Shown here piece after piece: positions 9,932 through 18,840 of a stretch of DNA of 64,000 bases. The first letter of the stretch is position 1; every line of letters starts with the position of its first letter. The stretch spans positions 1 through 64,000 of the forward strand of contig NZ_JSBW02000036.1 of assembly GCF_000772705.2 (NCBI RefSeq), given 5' to 3'. The notes under the pieces were generated by a model that worked only from the letters and a program-made list of their open reading frames with translations, did no database searches and was not told the DNA's origin. A program made the position numbers and the translations under genes. Origin of the DNA: Xanthomonas vasicola (GTDB lineage Bacteria; Pseudomonadota; Gammaproteobacteria; Xanthomonadales; Xanthomonadaceae).

Positions 9932-11058
9932 TATTCGGTCCCCTCACGGCCAGTCGGGCGCGGGCCGCGTTCCGGGTTACGGATGGCCTCGCTACTGGTG
10001 CTTTGCGGCGGATTCAACAGCACGTCCTGCGGCACCATCGACGGCATGCCAGCTTTGCTGCTGGGAGTAGCCGGCTTGCTGGCATCGGCCGCCAGCGGCA
10101 CGTAGATGACCTGTCGGCCATCGCTGCCGATCACCTTGCGGTTCTCCGACAACACCTTCTGCACGGTTTCCAGCCACAGACGCTTGCGGGTGACGTCCGG
10201 CGCGCCGGCGTACTGCGCCTGCAATAGCGTGAAGCGATCGGCGTCGCCTTCGGCCTTGGAGATGGTGGCCTGCTTGTAACCTTCGGCACCGGTGCGGGTG
10301 CGTGCACCCTGGCCGCGTGCTTCGGGCACCACCTTGGCGGCGTACGCCTGGGCTTCGTTGATCAGGCGCTCGCGCACCTGCTGGGCACCATTGACCTCGT
10401 CGAAGGCCGGCTTCACTTCTTCCGGCGGGCGCGCATCCGGCAAGGTCACGCCGGTGACGGCCAGGCCGGTGTTGTAGGCATCCAACGCAGTCTGCAGACG
10501 GTCCTTGGAGGCGATCGCCAACGGGCCGCGATTGTTGAGCACGGTATTGAGATCCGAACGACCGACCTGCTCACGCACGGCACTCTGCGCGGCCTGCTCC
10601 AACACCAGATCGGCATTACGCGAGCCGAACAGGTATTTGCGCGGGTCGCTGATCTGGTACTGCACGTTGAGCGAGACATTGACGATGTTCTCGTCGCGCG
10701 TTAGCACAGGCACCTGGTTGCTGAAGGTCTTGATCTCGGTGGCATTGACCTTGCGCACCGACTCGATCGGCCAGGGCAGCTTGAAGTTCGGGCCGGGCTG
10801 CAGAATGCGCGAGAACTGGCCGAAGCGCAGCACCACGCCACGCTGCTGCTCGCCGATGAGCTGGAAGCTGGAGAACAGCACAATCAGCACCACCGCGACC
10901 AGGATCCAGCGCCCCACGCCGCCATCGAACAGCTCTTTCAACGGGGCGGGCAGCTTGCCCCAACCGCCACCGTTGCCACCACCGCGCGGGCCCCAGGACC
11001 TGCGACGGTTAGGATCCGGGCCGTCTCCGCCCTTGTTGCCGGGTGTGTTCCAGGCCAT
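9931..11058 (-). CDS. hflK: HflK, regulator of the FtsH protease
   Basis: A 375-residue partner of HflC. The start is placed at ATG 11058 (MAWNTPGNKGGDGPDP) with GGAGCG upstream, not at the first open codon 11109. The Gly/Pro/Arg-rich cytoplasmic head (GPRGGGNGGGWGKLP) is typical of HflK; one transmembrane segment (WILVAVVLIVLFSSFQLI) leads into a band-7 domain (EQQRGVVLRFGQF) and a Pro/Ser-rich end. Length and layout match the family (E. coli 419). Confidence 0.95.
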   Translation of the reverse strand: MAWNTPGNKGGDGPDPNRRRSWGPRGGGNGGGWGKLPAPLKELFDGGVGRWILVAVVLIVLFSSFQLIGEQQRGVVLRFGQFSRILQPGPNFKLPWPIESVRKVNATEIKTFSNQVPVLTRDENIVNVSLNVQYQISDPRKYLFGSRNADLVLEQAAQSAVREQVGRSDLNTVLNNRGPLAIASKDRLQTALDAYNTGLAVTGVTLPDARPPEEVKPAFDEVNGAQQVRERLINEAQAYAAKVVPEARGQGARTRTGAEGYKQATISKAEGDADRFTLLQAQYAGAPDVTRKRLWLETVQKVLSENRKVIGSDGRQVIYVPLAADASKPATPSSKAGMPSMVPQDVLLNPPQSTSSEAIRNPERGPRPTGREGTE

Positions 11059-11689
11059 GCACGCTCCATGATCGAGGGGCTGTGCGGGCCAGTCCCGCAG
11101 TGCCGCCATGTTGTTTGATTCGCCGATTCTACTAGATGGGGCAGACGCACCGTTTTGAAAGGCCCCGTCCGGTGCATCGTTGGTTTAGCCGGCGGGGTGG
11201 ATTTGGCGGCCTGGAAAACACCGCAGCGGTTTTGAGCAGCGGGGGGGAACCACACGCGGGAGTCCCAGCAGCGGTTCTTGGGTCGTTGAACGGCGTTACC
11301 GGGAACCAGAGGGTGCGCGTGGCACGCGCCAACTGTTGGCACAGGCGGGGGGTCCCCCGGGCGCTGTGTAGCCGCGTTGTTGGTCGCAGCCGGGCCGCTG
11401 ATCGGGTCTTGGCCGGGTGGAATCGGCTTGCCGCGTGCGTACCTGATTGGCTGGGCTTGAGTGGCGGTGCGCTGATGCGTGCGGCAAGCGGGCACAGCGC
11501 CAGGCGATTGCTTAACTTGGAGCCTGTGACTTCCACCCAACTATTGGTGCCGACGGCAGAGTGGCTGCACCCGTGCCCCCGCTCTGCGCCGCGGTCCGCG
11601 CTTGCGACGCTGTCGCTCAAGCGCACGCGCGCGAATGGCGCGTAAGCCATGCCTTCTCGCGCTACGGCAAAGATGGCTGCTGCTTCTCT
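11059..11689. other. Gene-less stretch upstream of hflK
   Basis: Open frames of about 150-200 codons exist on both strands, but they are Arg/Ala/Pro-rich with no domain, no RBS and mutual overlap, as expected in G+C-rich non-coding DNA. The hflK promoter should lie near 11060-11150. Confidence 0.5.
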
Positions 11690-11880
11690 CTATCGGGACC
11701 TTGTTCCCCTTCATGGGGGAAAGGCTCGTGGGCAGCGACGGATGAGGGTACGGCTGCGATGCAATAGCGCGAGTCGCCTTCGACGTCAAGTTCGCATCGC
11801 TGAGCTACCGACGAACCTCACCCCAACCTCTCTTCTAGCGCAGGAGAGGGATTTTGTCCTTCTCCCAGATCCACCGTCGC
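11690..11880. repeat. Diverged copy of the 165-bp repeat unit
   Basis: It contains in order the landmarks of the tandem array at 12515-12950: TATCGGGACCTTGTTCC, CTTCATGGGGGAAAGG, CGGATGAGGGT, CCTCACCCCAACCTCTC and GCAGGAGAGGG. The identity is clearly lower than among the tandem copies. Confidence 0.7.
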
Positions 11881-11931
11881 CTACATCCGCCTTTCCTGAC
11901 ATCCGGCTTCGATCACACTATGCCGGCGCAT

Positions 11932-12318
11932 TTACGTTTTCGTTGGTTCGTCTTTCTGATTGAACACGCGCTCCATCACTTCCAGCAGCTCATCTTCCGA
12001 AAACGGCTTGGTAATGTAGGCGCGGGCACCTTGGCGCATGCCCCACATGCGGTCGGTATCCTGATCCTTGGTGGTGACCAGAATCACCGGAATGTGCTGG
12101 GTGGTGGGCTCGCGCTTGAGCGTGCGCGTGGCCTGGAACCCGTTGAGGTTGGGCATCACCACATCCATCAACACCAGATCCGGCAGCGATTGCTTGGCAG
12201 CTTCCACGCCGGCGGCGCCATCGGTGGCGGTGATGGTCTCGTGCCCCAGCTTCTCGACAATGCGCTGAATCCCCAGCAGCTGCGACGGCGAGTCGTCGAC
12301 GATCAAAATACGTGCCAT
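11932..12318 (-). CDS. pilH: Single-domain response regulator, PilH-like
   Basis: A 128-residue CheY-like receiver with no output domain. The acidic pocket is Asp8-Asp9, the phospho-acceptor Asp52 (VLMDVVMPNLNG), the switch Thr82/Thr83 and Lys104 (YITKPFSE). Both ends resemble P. aeruginosa PilH closely (MARILIVDDSP and VTTKDQDTDRMWGMRQGAR), a regulator of twitching motility through the Pil chemosensory system. No pil chemosensory genes flank it, so the exact partner kinase cannot be read from context. It is monocistronic, framed on both sides by repeats. Confidence 0.78.
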   Translation of the reverse strand: MARILIVDDSPSQLLGIQRIVEKLGHETITATDGAAGVEAAKQSLPDLVLMDVVMPNLNGFQATRTLKREPTTQHIPVILVTTKDQDTDRMWGMRQGARAYITKPFSEDELLEVMERVFNQKDEPTKT

Positions 12319-12514
12319 GTGTTTCCCCTAGTGTGCGCGGCGAGTGTAGTGCCAAGGCTGCGCTTGCGGTAGCTGGGCCAGGCTAACTGCTCATGCTTGG
12401 TGCTTGGTGCGGCACGCGATGGACTTACACGCTGTCTTTCTTTGCAGACGAGCAATGGAGTACTACGTCGGACAGGGCACCGTTGGATTCAACGCAGACT
12501 CAAGAGCAGCGATT

Positions 12515-12950
12515 CCCTTCTCCCATCGGGACAATGTCCTCCTTTATGGAGGAGAAGGGGGCGCATAGCGCCGGATGAGGGTGCGGGAGCGATTCGCTGG
12601 CACAGATCAACGTCAACTGCCGCATTGCTGGCCCGCCGTACCCTCACCCCAACCCCTCTCCGGCAGGAGAGGGGCTTGCCCCTTCTCCCATCCGGACATT
12701 GTCCTCCTCCATGGGGGAGAAGGTGGCACGTAGCGCCGGATGAGGGTGCGGGAGCGGTTCGCTGGCACAGATCAACGTCGACTGCCGCGTTGCTGGTCCA
12801 CCGTACCCTCACCCCAACCCCTCTCCCGCAGGAGAGGGGCTTGCCCCCTTCTCCCATCGGGACATTGTCCTCCTTCATGGGGAGAGGTGGCACGTCGCGC
12901 CGGATGAAGGCGCGGGCGCGATGCGTGGGCGCAGATCGAAGAGGGATTGG
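12515..12950. repeat. Tandem array of a roughly 165-bp repeat, two full units and one partial
   Basis: The units start at 12515, 12680 and 12846 with CCCTTCTCCCATC and a spacing of 165 and 166 bases. Each contains GGACA(A/T)TGTCCTCC, an ATGG(A/G)GG block, GCGCCGGATGA(G/A)GG, GCACAGATCAACGTC and the palindromic CCCTCACCCCAACCCCTCTCC-GCAGGAGAGGGGC motif. The third unit loses similarity at about 12950. The array lies between pilH and cbpA and has no coding potential that I would defend. Confidence 0.88.
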
Positions 12951-12991
12951 TCTGGAGAGGGGCTCAATTAGCTCGCGCTGACCAAGCCAAT

Positions 12992-13888
12992 TCATACCGT
13001 CTCGCCAAACGCCTTGGCCAGGTTTCGGTATGCCTTTTTCTGGGCATCGTCGGTCGGGGCCGGCGCCAAAATTTCCAGTTCCACGATCTGATCGCCCGGG
13101 GTGGTACCGGGCAGGCCGCGGCCGCGCAGGCGTAGCTTGCGGCCGGCATCCGAATCTGCCGGCACCTTCAGCTCGACCGAGCCGCCGAGGGTCGGCACGC
13201 TGATCGTGGTGCCCAGCGCGGCCTGCCAGGGCATGACCTGCAAGGTGTACAGGATGTTGCGCCCGTCCACCTCGAAGTGCGGGTGCGCCGCGTATTCGAT
13301 CTCCAGCAACAGGTTGCCGCCGCCATTGCCCTGTCCGCTCAGCCGGATCACCTGGCCGGGCTGCACGCCCTTGGGCACGCGCACGTCCAGCTGCTTGCCA
13401 TTGATCGTGATGCGCACGCTGTCGCCCGAATGCACCGCCTCCAGCGGTACCGCCAGCTTGGCGCGGGTGTCGCCGCGCGCCTGCGGGCCGGCACCTGCAC
13501 CAGGCCCGGCGCCCGGGCCGCGAGGACGACCGCCGCGCTGGCCGGCGAACAGGCTCTCGAAGAAATCGCTGAAACCGCCACCGGCACCGCCGTTGCCGAA
13601 CACCTCTTCGAAATCGAAGCCCTGCCCGCCGCCGTAATTGGGCGGGGCCTGGAACTCGTCGCCCGGCCGGAAACCCTGCGCCTTCAGCTGGTCGTAGGCC
13701 TTGCGCTTGGCCGGGTCGCGCAGCGCTTCGTAAGCTTCGTTGATCGCCTTGAACTTCTCTTCGGCGCCGGCTTCCTTGCTGACGTCGGGGTGATATTTGC
13801 GCGCGAGCCGGCGGTAGGCGGTCTTGATCTCCGCATCGCCTGCACTGGGCTCCACGCCGAGCGTTGCGTAGTAATCCTTGAATTCCAT
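12992..13888 (-). CDS. cbpA: DnaJ-type co-chaperone CbpA
   Basis: A 298-residue J-domain protein that stimulates DnaK. The J domain is at residues 1-70 with HPD at 33-35 (RKYHPDVSKE), a Gly/Phe-rich linker follows (GGGQGFDFEEVFGNGGAGGG), and the C-terminal substrate-binding region starts near 125. There is no CxxCxGxG zinc-finger region, which separates CbpA from DnaJ proper. The RBS is AGAGGTGA ahead of ATG 13888. It lies downstream of hsp20 on the same strand across a 414-base gap, so co-expression with the heat-shock gene is plausible. Confidence 0.92.
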   Translation of the reverse strand: MEFKDYYATLGVEPSAGDAEIKTAYRRLARKYHPDVSKEAGAEEKFKAINEAYEALRDPAKRKAYDQLKAQGFRPGDEFQAPPNYGGGQGFDFEEVFGNGGAGGGFSDFFESLFAGQRGGRPRGPGAGPGAGAGPQARGDTRAKLAVPLEAVHSGDSVRITINGKQLDVRVPKGVQPGQVIRLSGQGNGGGNLLLEIEYAAHPHFEVDGRNILYTLQVMPWQAALGTTISVPTLGGSVELKVPADSDAGRKLRLRGRGLPGTTPGDQIVELEILAPAPTDDAQKKAYRNLAKAFGETV

Positions 13889-14302
13889 CTAGTCACCTCT
13901 GGAAAAAAAAACGGCCCGCAGCCGAGGCCACGAGCCAGTTCGAGCAGCCAGCACTCCGGTAGACGGCGTGTGCGGCGCAGGTGGTGTGCAGACTGCACTG
14001 TACGGGCGTACGTGCCGAGTTCGCATACCAGCCGCGCTCGCAACGCGGTCATGCAACGGAGGTGTTGGCCAATCTATTCGCAGCCGGGCGGGCAACCGCG
14101 CCTATTCTACGGCGCGGCTGTCGCCGGGGAGCGAAGCCGCTGGCTCCGCCCCAGGTCTAGCGTCTTGCGGCGGGCAGCGCTGGCTGGCAGAGGGTGCCAG
14201 CCAGCGCTGCCGCCAATTGATGAGCCAACCTGCACGCCCAGCACAGGCCTACCCAGCAAAACCGCGCGTCAATGGAGCGCGCCGCCGCTACGTCCGCTGC
14301 GC
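13889..14302. other. Gap between hsp20 and cbpA with a strong hairpin
   Basis: No credible gene. It holds the hairpin at 14173-14211 and otherwise ordinary G+C-rich sequence. A separate cbpA promoter may lie in 13890-14100, but none is clear. Confidence 0.5.
14173..14211. repeat. Perfect 17-bp inverted repeat
   Basis: Arms GGCAGCGCTGGCTGGCA and its exact complement are separated by five bases. No T-run follows on either strand, so it is not a classical terminator; it may be an RNA-processing or transcript-stabilising hairpin at the 3' end of hsp20. Confidence 0.85.
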
Positions 14303-14779
14303 TTACTGCACCGTGCTTCCGCTAGTGTCCTGACCGTTGCCGACCTGGATCCGGCGCGGCGTGGCTGCCGGGCGCTTGGGAATCCGGATTTCCAGCACGC
14401 CATTGTGGCCCGAGGCGGTGATGCCATCGGCATCGGCACTGTCGGGCAGCGCGAAGCGGCGATGGAAGCTGCCGTAGCGGCGCTCGATGCGCGAGAAGCG
14501 CTCGGTTTCGGTGCTGGATTCGCTCTTGCGCTCACCCTTGATCGACAGGATGCCCTTATCCATCTGCACTTCGATCTGGCTCGGATCGATACCCGGCAAA
14601 TCGGCGTACAGCACGAAGTGATTGGGCTCTTCCTTGATGTCCACGCGCGGCACCCACTGCGCCGTCACCACGGCCGACTCGTCGGTGTCGCTGTTCTGCT
14701 CGAAGAAGCGATCGAACACATGCTTGATTTCGTTCTGCAGCGCATGGGTGGGAAATTGGGGATAACGAACGATGTTCAT
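14303..14779 (-). CDS. hspA: Small heat-shock protein Hsp20
   Basis: A 158-residue alpha-crystallin-type holdase. The N-terminal arm (residues 1-40) is followed by the alpha-crystallin domain (RVDIKEEPNHFVLYADLPGI, then KSESSTETERFSRIERRYGSFHRRFALP) and the conserved NGVLEIRIPKR near the end; the I-P-K pattern and C-terminal tail serve oligomerisation. The RBS is GGAGG ahead of ATG 14779. A sigma-32-like promoter lies upstream (14851-14878). Confidence 0.93.
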   Translation of the reverse strand: MNIVRYPQFPTHALQNEIKHVFDRFFEQNSDTDESAVVTAQWVPRVDIKEEPNHFVLYADLPGIDPSQIEVQMDKGILSIKGERKSESSTETERFSRIERRYGSFHRRFALPDSADADGITASGHNGVLEIRIPKRPAATPRRIQVGNGQDTSGSTVQ

Positions 14780-14850
14780 TGCAAGCCTCCAAAAGGGTTG
14801 ATGAAGGGCCGGCGACCGCGTCGTGCGCAGTTGCGCCGGCCATGTGCGTC

Positions 14851-14878
14851 AGATAGGCGTCGCCGGGCGGATTTCAAG
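14851..14878 (-). promoter_or_regulatory. Sigma-32-like heat-shock promoter of hsp20
   Basis: On the minus strand CTTGAAA is followed after 13 bases by CGCCTATCT, close to the heat-shock consensus CTTGAAA-N(11-16)-CCCCATNT. It would start transcription about 65 bases ahead of the hsp20 start codon. Confidence 0.55.
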
Positions 14879-14940
14879 CGTGTTGACGCGCTTTTCCCCT
14901 GCCCTTTTCTAGAATTCGTTCAGCCACAGGAGCCTGCCGC

Positions 14941-15423
14941 ATGACCATCCACGTTGGTGACCGCATTCCCGAAGTCGTGCTCAAGCGCATGCGCGATGGC
15001 ATTGAGGCAGTCGACACCCACACCTTGTTTGCAGGCCGCAAAGTGCTGCTGTTTGCGGTGCCAGGTGCCTTTACCCCCACCTGCTCGGCCAAGCACCTGC
15101 CGGGCTATGTGGAGCACTTCGATGAATTCCGCAAACGCGGGATCGAAGTGCTATGTACCGCGGTCAATGACCCGTTCGTGATGCAGGCCTGGGGGCGCAG
15201 CCAGTTGATCCCCGACGGCCTGCACCTGCTGCCCGACGGCAACGCCGAACTGGCACGCGCCCTGGGCCTTGAAATCGACGCCAGCGGCTCGGGCATGGGC
15301 CTGCGCTCGCGCCGTTATGCACTGTATGCGGACGACGCCGTGGTCAAAGCATTGTTTGTCGAAGAACCCGGCGAATTCAAGGTGTCTGCCGCCGATTACG
15401 TGCTGCAGCACCTGCCGGATTGA
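14941..15423 (+). CDS. Prx5-type peroxiredoxin
   Basis: A 160-residue thiol peroxidase of the atypical (type II/Prx5) branch reducing hydrogen and organic peroxides. The peroxidatic Cys48 lies in PGAFTPTCSAKHLPGY, and a second Cys72 in VLCTAVNDPFVM matches the position conserved in this branch. The rest of the pattern (HLLPDGNAELARALGL) is typical. There is no fused glutaredoxin domain, so it would rely on a separate glutaredoxin or thioredoxin. The RBS is AGGAG. It is divergent from hsp20 and followed by the ferritin-like gene 42 bases on. Confidence 0.92.
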   Translation: MTIHVGDRIPEVVLKRMRDGIEAVDTHTLFAGRKVLLFAVPGAFTPTCSAKHLPGYVEHFDEFRKRGIEVLCTAVNDPFVMQAWGRSQLIPDGLHLLPDGNAELARALGLEIDASGSGMGLRSRRYALYADDAVVKALFVEEPGEFKVSAADYVLQHLPD

Positions 15424-15465
15424 TCCATCGATTCACCCGTTCACTCAGAAGGAAAACGGCCAGCC

Positions 15466-16026
15466 ATGTCTGATCAGCCAGCCACCGCAACTCCCGCCGG
15501 TATCACCGATACCGCCACCCTGCGCGCCCGCGCACGCCAGAGCATCGAAGACGGCGCCATCACCGAGAGCTACCACGCCGATCGCGAGGCAGTGATCGCG
15601 CTGCTCAACACCGCACTTGCCACCGAATATGTGTGCACGCTGCGCTATTACCGCCACTACTTCATGGCCAAGGGCATGCTTGCCGACGCAGTGAAAGGCG
15701 AGTTTCTGGAGCACGCACAGCAGGAACAGGCGCACGCGCACAAGCTCGCCGAGCGCATCGTGCAGCTGGGTGGCGAACCCGACCTCAACCCGGACACGCT
15801 AACCAGGCGCTCGCATGCCGAATACAAGGAAGGCACGGACCTGCGCGACATGGTCAAGGAAAACCTCATCGCCGAACGTATCGCCATCGACAGCTACCGC
15901 GAGATGATCGACTTCATTGGCGACAAGGACACCACCACCAAGCGCATTCTCGAAGGCATCCTGGCACAGGAAGAAGAGCATGCAGACGAGTTCGCCGACA
16001 TGTTGGAAGGCTGGATCGGCGAGTGA
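15466..16026 (+). CDS. Ferritin-like (bacterioferritin/Dps-like) protein
   Basis: A 186-residue four-helix protein with two ExxH-type iron sites: Glu in NTALATEYV, EHAQQEQAHAHKLAERI in helix 2 and EEEHADEFADML in helix 4. It belongs to the ferritin-like family often annotated bacterioferritin; it is longer than classic Bfr (about 158) by an N-terminal extension of about 35 residues and I see no Met in the haem-ligand position, so haem binding is doubtful. It shares a strand and probably a transcript with the peroxiredoxin gene, consistent with joint peroxide and iron detoxification. A terminator follows at 16139-16181. Confidence 0.82.
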   Translation: MSDQPATATPAGITDTATLRARARQSIEDGAITESYHADREAVIALLNTALATEYVCTLRYYRHYFMAKGMLADAVKGEFLEHAQQEQAHAHKLAERIVQLGGEPDLNPDTLTRRSHAEYKEGTDLRDMVKENLIAERIAIDSYREMIDFIGDKDTTTKRILEGILAQEEEHADEFADMLEGWIGE

Positions 16027-16138
16027 GTTCAGGTTTAGCAATAGTAGTGATGTGGTGCGATCGATGATTGGCATCGGATCGGCATTGACGTTGCGATCGA
16101 AGATCGCATCGCGTTGAAATTCACGTCGACTCGATGAC

Positions 16139-16181
16139 GACAGACAGGGCGGGGGCCTCGCTCACCCTGTCTGTTTTTTGC
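16139..16181 (+). terminator. Terminator of the peroxiredoxin/ferritin-like pair
   Basis: The stem ACAGACAGGG...CCCTGTCTGT with a 15-base loop is followed by TTTTT, 110 bases after the stop codon of the ferritin-like gene. Confidence 0.88.
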
Positions 16182-16272
16182 CACTGTGTGGCGTCTATAC
16201 GGTTACGTCCGTGCAAGCAACGACCCACGAGTCGGCTAGCTCCCGACGCGCAGCCACCTTCGCCGCGCATAC

Positions 16273-16340
16273 GTAGGGGCGCACCTGGGCGCGATGAGGC
16301 GTTACCGGGAATACTCCATCGCGCCCAGGTGTGCTCCTAC
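16273..16340. repeat. Palindromic intergenic repeat, copy 2
   Basis: Arms GTAGGGGCGCACCTGGGCGC and CGCGCCCAGGTGTGCTCCTAC flank a centre with GAGGCGTTACCGGG. It matches copy 1 at 8881-8946 in both arms and centre. Confidence 0.75.
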
Positions 16341-16407
16341 AGGTTTGTCGCGAGTAGCAGGTATCCGTCGCTGAGCACGGGGCGGTAGCCCTTCGTTGGC
16401 CACACAT

Positions 16408-18840
16408 TCAACGCAACACCCGAAAGCGCACCTGCGTCCATGCACCATCGTTGGCCATGGCGGTGAGCGTGTGTAACCCGACTTCTTCGAAGTCGCGCTG
16501 AAATCCCTGTCGCCCATTGGTCTGCGCGATCCAGCGGCCGTCCAGCAGCCAATCGATGCGCGCCTCACTACCCAACGCACGCAGCTGCAACCGTACCGGG
16601 CGTGCGGTGTCGTTGGCGCGCACCAGCGTGGCGCGGTCGCTCAAGCCGTCGATGCGCAGCACCCCGCCACCGGTCATGCGCCCGTCTGGCACGCAATCTG
16701 CGGCCAAGGGCGGCAGTTGCGCGGCCGCGCGTTCGGATGTACTGAGCCAAGGCGAAACCAACGCCGGCCAGCGCGCGACAGCGCGTGGCACACGCTCGTG
16801 CGCCTGACTGCATTCCTGCGACAAGCGCTGACCGCTGCGTGCATCGATATCGAAGCGTACTTGCCCGCTTTGCCAAAGACGCGCATCGCGCTCGGCGAAG
16901 GTGGGCGGCACCGCGCCGTCGAGTACGTAAGCATCGGCACGGCGCGCGCAGAGCGGTGGCGGGGTCTGATTCGCAGCGCCGCCCAGCGGCCAGCAGATGT
17001 CGATTGCCTGCACCGTGGCTGGCATCGGCAACGGCGCGCTGTCGCCGGCGCTGCGTGGCAACGCATCGATGACTTCGAACATCAACGGCAACGCGGTGAC
17101 TGCACCGTATTGGCCCGGCAACGGTGTACCGTCCGGCCGCCCCACCCATACACCGACGGTGTAACGCCGCGTCCCACCAATGGCCCACGCATCGCGGTAG
17201 CCGTAACTGGTGCCGGTCTTCCACGCCACGCCCGGGCGCGCGGTGGTGTCGAACGTACCGCTGCCATATCCGGGGCGAGGATTGCTCTGCAAGATTTCGC
17301 GCACGATCCAGGCCGCACCCGGCGACATCAGGCGGCGATCGATGGGCGCGTCGTCCGGCGTGTAGCGCACACGCCCGGCAATACCACCGCGATTGAACGC
17401 GGCGAACGCGCCCACCAGCTCCTGCAACTGTGCGCCGGTGCCGCCCAATATCAACGCCAGCGACGGCGTGCTGCCGGACGGAAAATGCAGCGCAATGCCG
17501 GCATTGGACAGCCGCGCGGCGAACCGCGCCGGGCCGATGCGATCGAGCAGATCCACCGCCGGCACGTTCAACGACAGCCGCAATGCAGTGGCCGCGCTCA
17601 CCGGGCCGTTGAATGCCGCATCGAAGTTGCCGGGACGGTAATCGCCGAAGCTTTGCGGCGCATCCACCAATAGGCTTTCGGAATGGATCAGGCCATCATC
17701 CAGCGCCATGCCATACAGGAACGGTTTGAGCGTGGAGCCTGGCGAGCGCCACGCCTGCACCATGTCGACATGACCCAGGCGCTTGCGGTCGCCGAAACCG
17801 GCCGAGCCTACATAGGCGCGCGCTTCCAGCGTGGCGTTGTCCACGACCAATAATGCCGCGGAGGTGCGCTCTGGCAGCTGCGAAAAATACGTGGACACGC
17901 GCTCTTCCAGCGTGCGCTGCAATTCCACATCCAGCGTGGTGACGATACGCGCCGCACGCGGTTGCGCGCTGTGCAGGCGCTGCGCCAGCAGGGCCGCAAG
18001 TAACGGCGGCTTGAGCGAGCGCGTGACCACTGGTTCGATACGCGCATCGTGCACCTGCGCACGCGACCACACACCTAGCTCCACCATGCGATCAAGCACC
18101 TTGTCGCGTGCACGCTGCGCAGCTTCCGGATGACGATCCGGACGCAGTCGGCTTGGCGATTGCGGCAACACCGCCAGCAACGCGGCCTCTGCCTGCGATA
18201 AATCGGTGGCCGGCTTGCCCAGATACGCCCAACTGGCCGCCTCCACCCCTTCGATGGTGCCGCCGTAGGGCGCGCGTTCCAGATACAGCATGAGAATCTC
18301 GCGCTTGCTCAGGTGCGCTTCCAGCTGCAACGCACGCAACAGCTGCTTGGCCTTGCCCCACGGCGTGCGCGTATGCGGGTCCAGGATGCGCGCTACCTGC
18401 ATGGTCAGCGTGGAGCCGCCGGACACGATGCGGCCCTGCCTGATCCACTGCCCGCCCGCACGCAGCAGGCCCCACGGATTAACGCCGGGGTGGCGCCAGA
18501 ACCAGCGGTCTTCGTAGTTCAATAGCGCCTGCAGATACAACGGCGACACGCTCTGCGGTGTGGCCGGATACCGCCACACGCCATTGTGGTCGGCGAACGC
18601 GCGCAACGGCGTGCCGTCGCGCGCAACCACCAACGTGGAGGTGTCACGCGATTTGGGCAGCGGCAAGGGGAAAGCCAGATCAAGCAGCAGCAAGACACTC
18701 AGCAGTGCGGCTATGCCCCAGCGCAGCCATCGCAGCCAGCGGCGTCCGTTTCGGGCCCTGTGTCTCGACGGCGGTGGGCGCGATCGCGTCCAGTCCATCC
18801 CTGCGTGCGCCTGCGGTTGTTCGTCCATCGTGCAAAGCAT
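16408..18840 (-). CDS. pbpC: Penicillin-binding protein 1C
   Basis: An 810-residue inner-membrane bifunctional peptidoglycan synthase. A basic cytoplasmic head and one membrane segment (WGIAALLSVLLLLDLAFPLPL) precede the glycosyltransferase domain (catalytic Glu in NYEDRWFWRHPGVNPWG, then GGSTLTMQVAR) and the transpeptidase domain with SPGSTLKP (SxxK), RLSLNVPA (SxN) and WKTGTSYG (KTG). The C-terminal beta domain is characteristic of the PBP1C subfamily. Start codons at 18840 and 18828 are both possible; neither has a strong RBS. In E. coli pbpC follows yfhM directly; here yfhM lies about 5 kb upstream on the same strand with an import pair in between. Confidence 0.94.
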   Translation of the reverse strand: MLCTMDEQPQAHAGMDWTRSRPPPSRHRARNGRRWLRWLRWGIAALLSVLLLLDLAFPLPLPKSRDTSTLVVARDGTPLRAFADHNGVWRYPATPQSVSPLYLQALLNYEDRWFWRHPGVNPWGLLRAGGQWIRQGRIVSGGSTLTMQVARILDPHTRTPWGKAKQLLRALQLEAHLSKREILMLYLERAPYGGTIEGVEAASWAYLGKPATDLSQAEAALLAVLPQSPSRLRPDRHPEAAQRARDKVLDRMVELGVWSRAQVHDARIEPVVTRSLKPPLLAALLAQRLHSAQPRAARIVTTLDVELQRTLEERVSTYFSQLPERTSAALLVVDNATLEARAYVGSAGFGDRKRLGHVDMVQAWRSPGSTLKPFLYGMALDDGLIHSESLLVDAPQSFGDYRPGNFDAAFNGPVSAATALRLSLNVPAVDLLDRIGPARFAARLSNAGIALHFPSGSTPSLALILGGTGAQLQELVGAFAAFNRGGIAGRVRYTPDDAPIDRRLMSPGAAWIVREILQSNPRPGYGSGTFDTTARPGVAWKTGTSYGYRDAWAIGGTRRYTVGVWVGRPDGTPLPGQYGAVTALPLMFEVIDALPRSAGDSAPLPMPATVQAIDICWPLGGAANQTPPPLCARRADAYVLDGAVPPTFAERDARLWQSGQVRFDIDARSGQRLSQECSQAHERVPRAVARWPALVSPWLSTSERAAAQLPPLAADCVPDGRMTGGGVLRIDGLSDRATLVRANDTARPVRLQLRALGSEARIDWLLDGRWIAQTNGRQGFQRDFEEVGLHTLTAMANDGAWTQVRFRVLR

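Larger units (their letters stand above)
16027..16407. other. Convergent gap between ferritin-like gene and pbpC
   Basis: It contains the terminator 16139-16181 and palindromic repeat copy 2 (16273-16340). No gene seen. Confidence 0.6.

Noticed and set aside
11136-11645. Open frame of 169 codons upstream of hflK
   Set aside because: No RBS, no recognisable domain, and an equally long open frame exists on the other strand.
12515-12950. Possible CRISPR array
   Set aside because: The repeat unit is about 165 bases with no short spacers of constant length and no cas gene nearby.
14883-14915. Sigma-70 promoter for the peroxiredoxin gene (TTGACG and TAGAAT)
   Set aside because: The spacer would be 21 bases, too long to support the call.
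13277-14944. Open frame of 555 codons on the plus strand
   Set aside because: It runs antisense through cbpA and hsp20 and the gap between them; its composition is that of a shadow.
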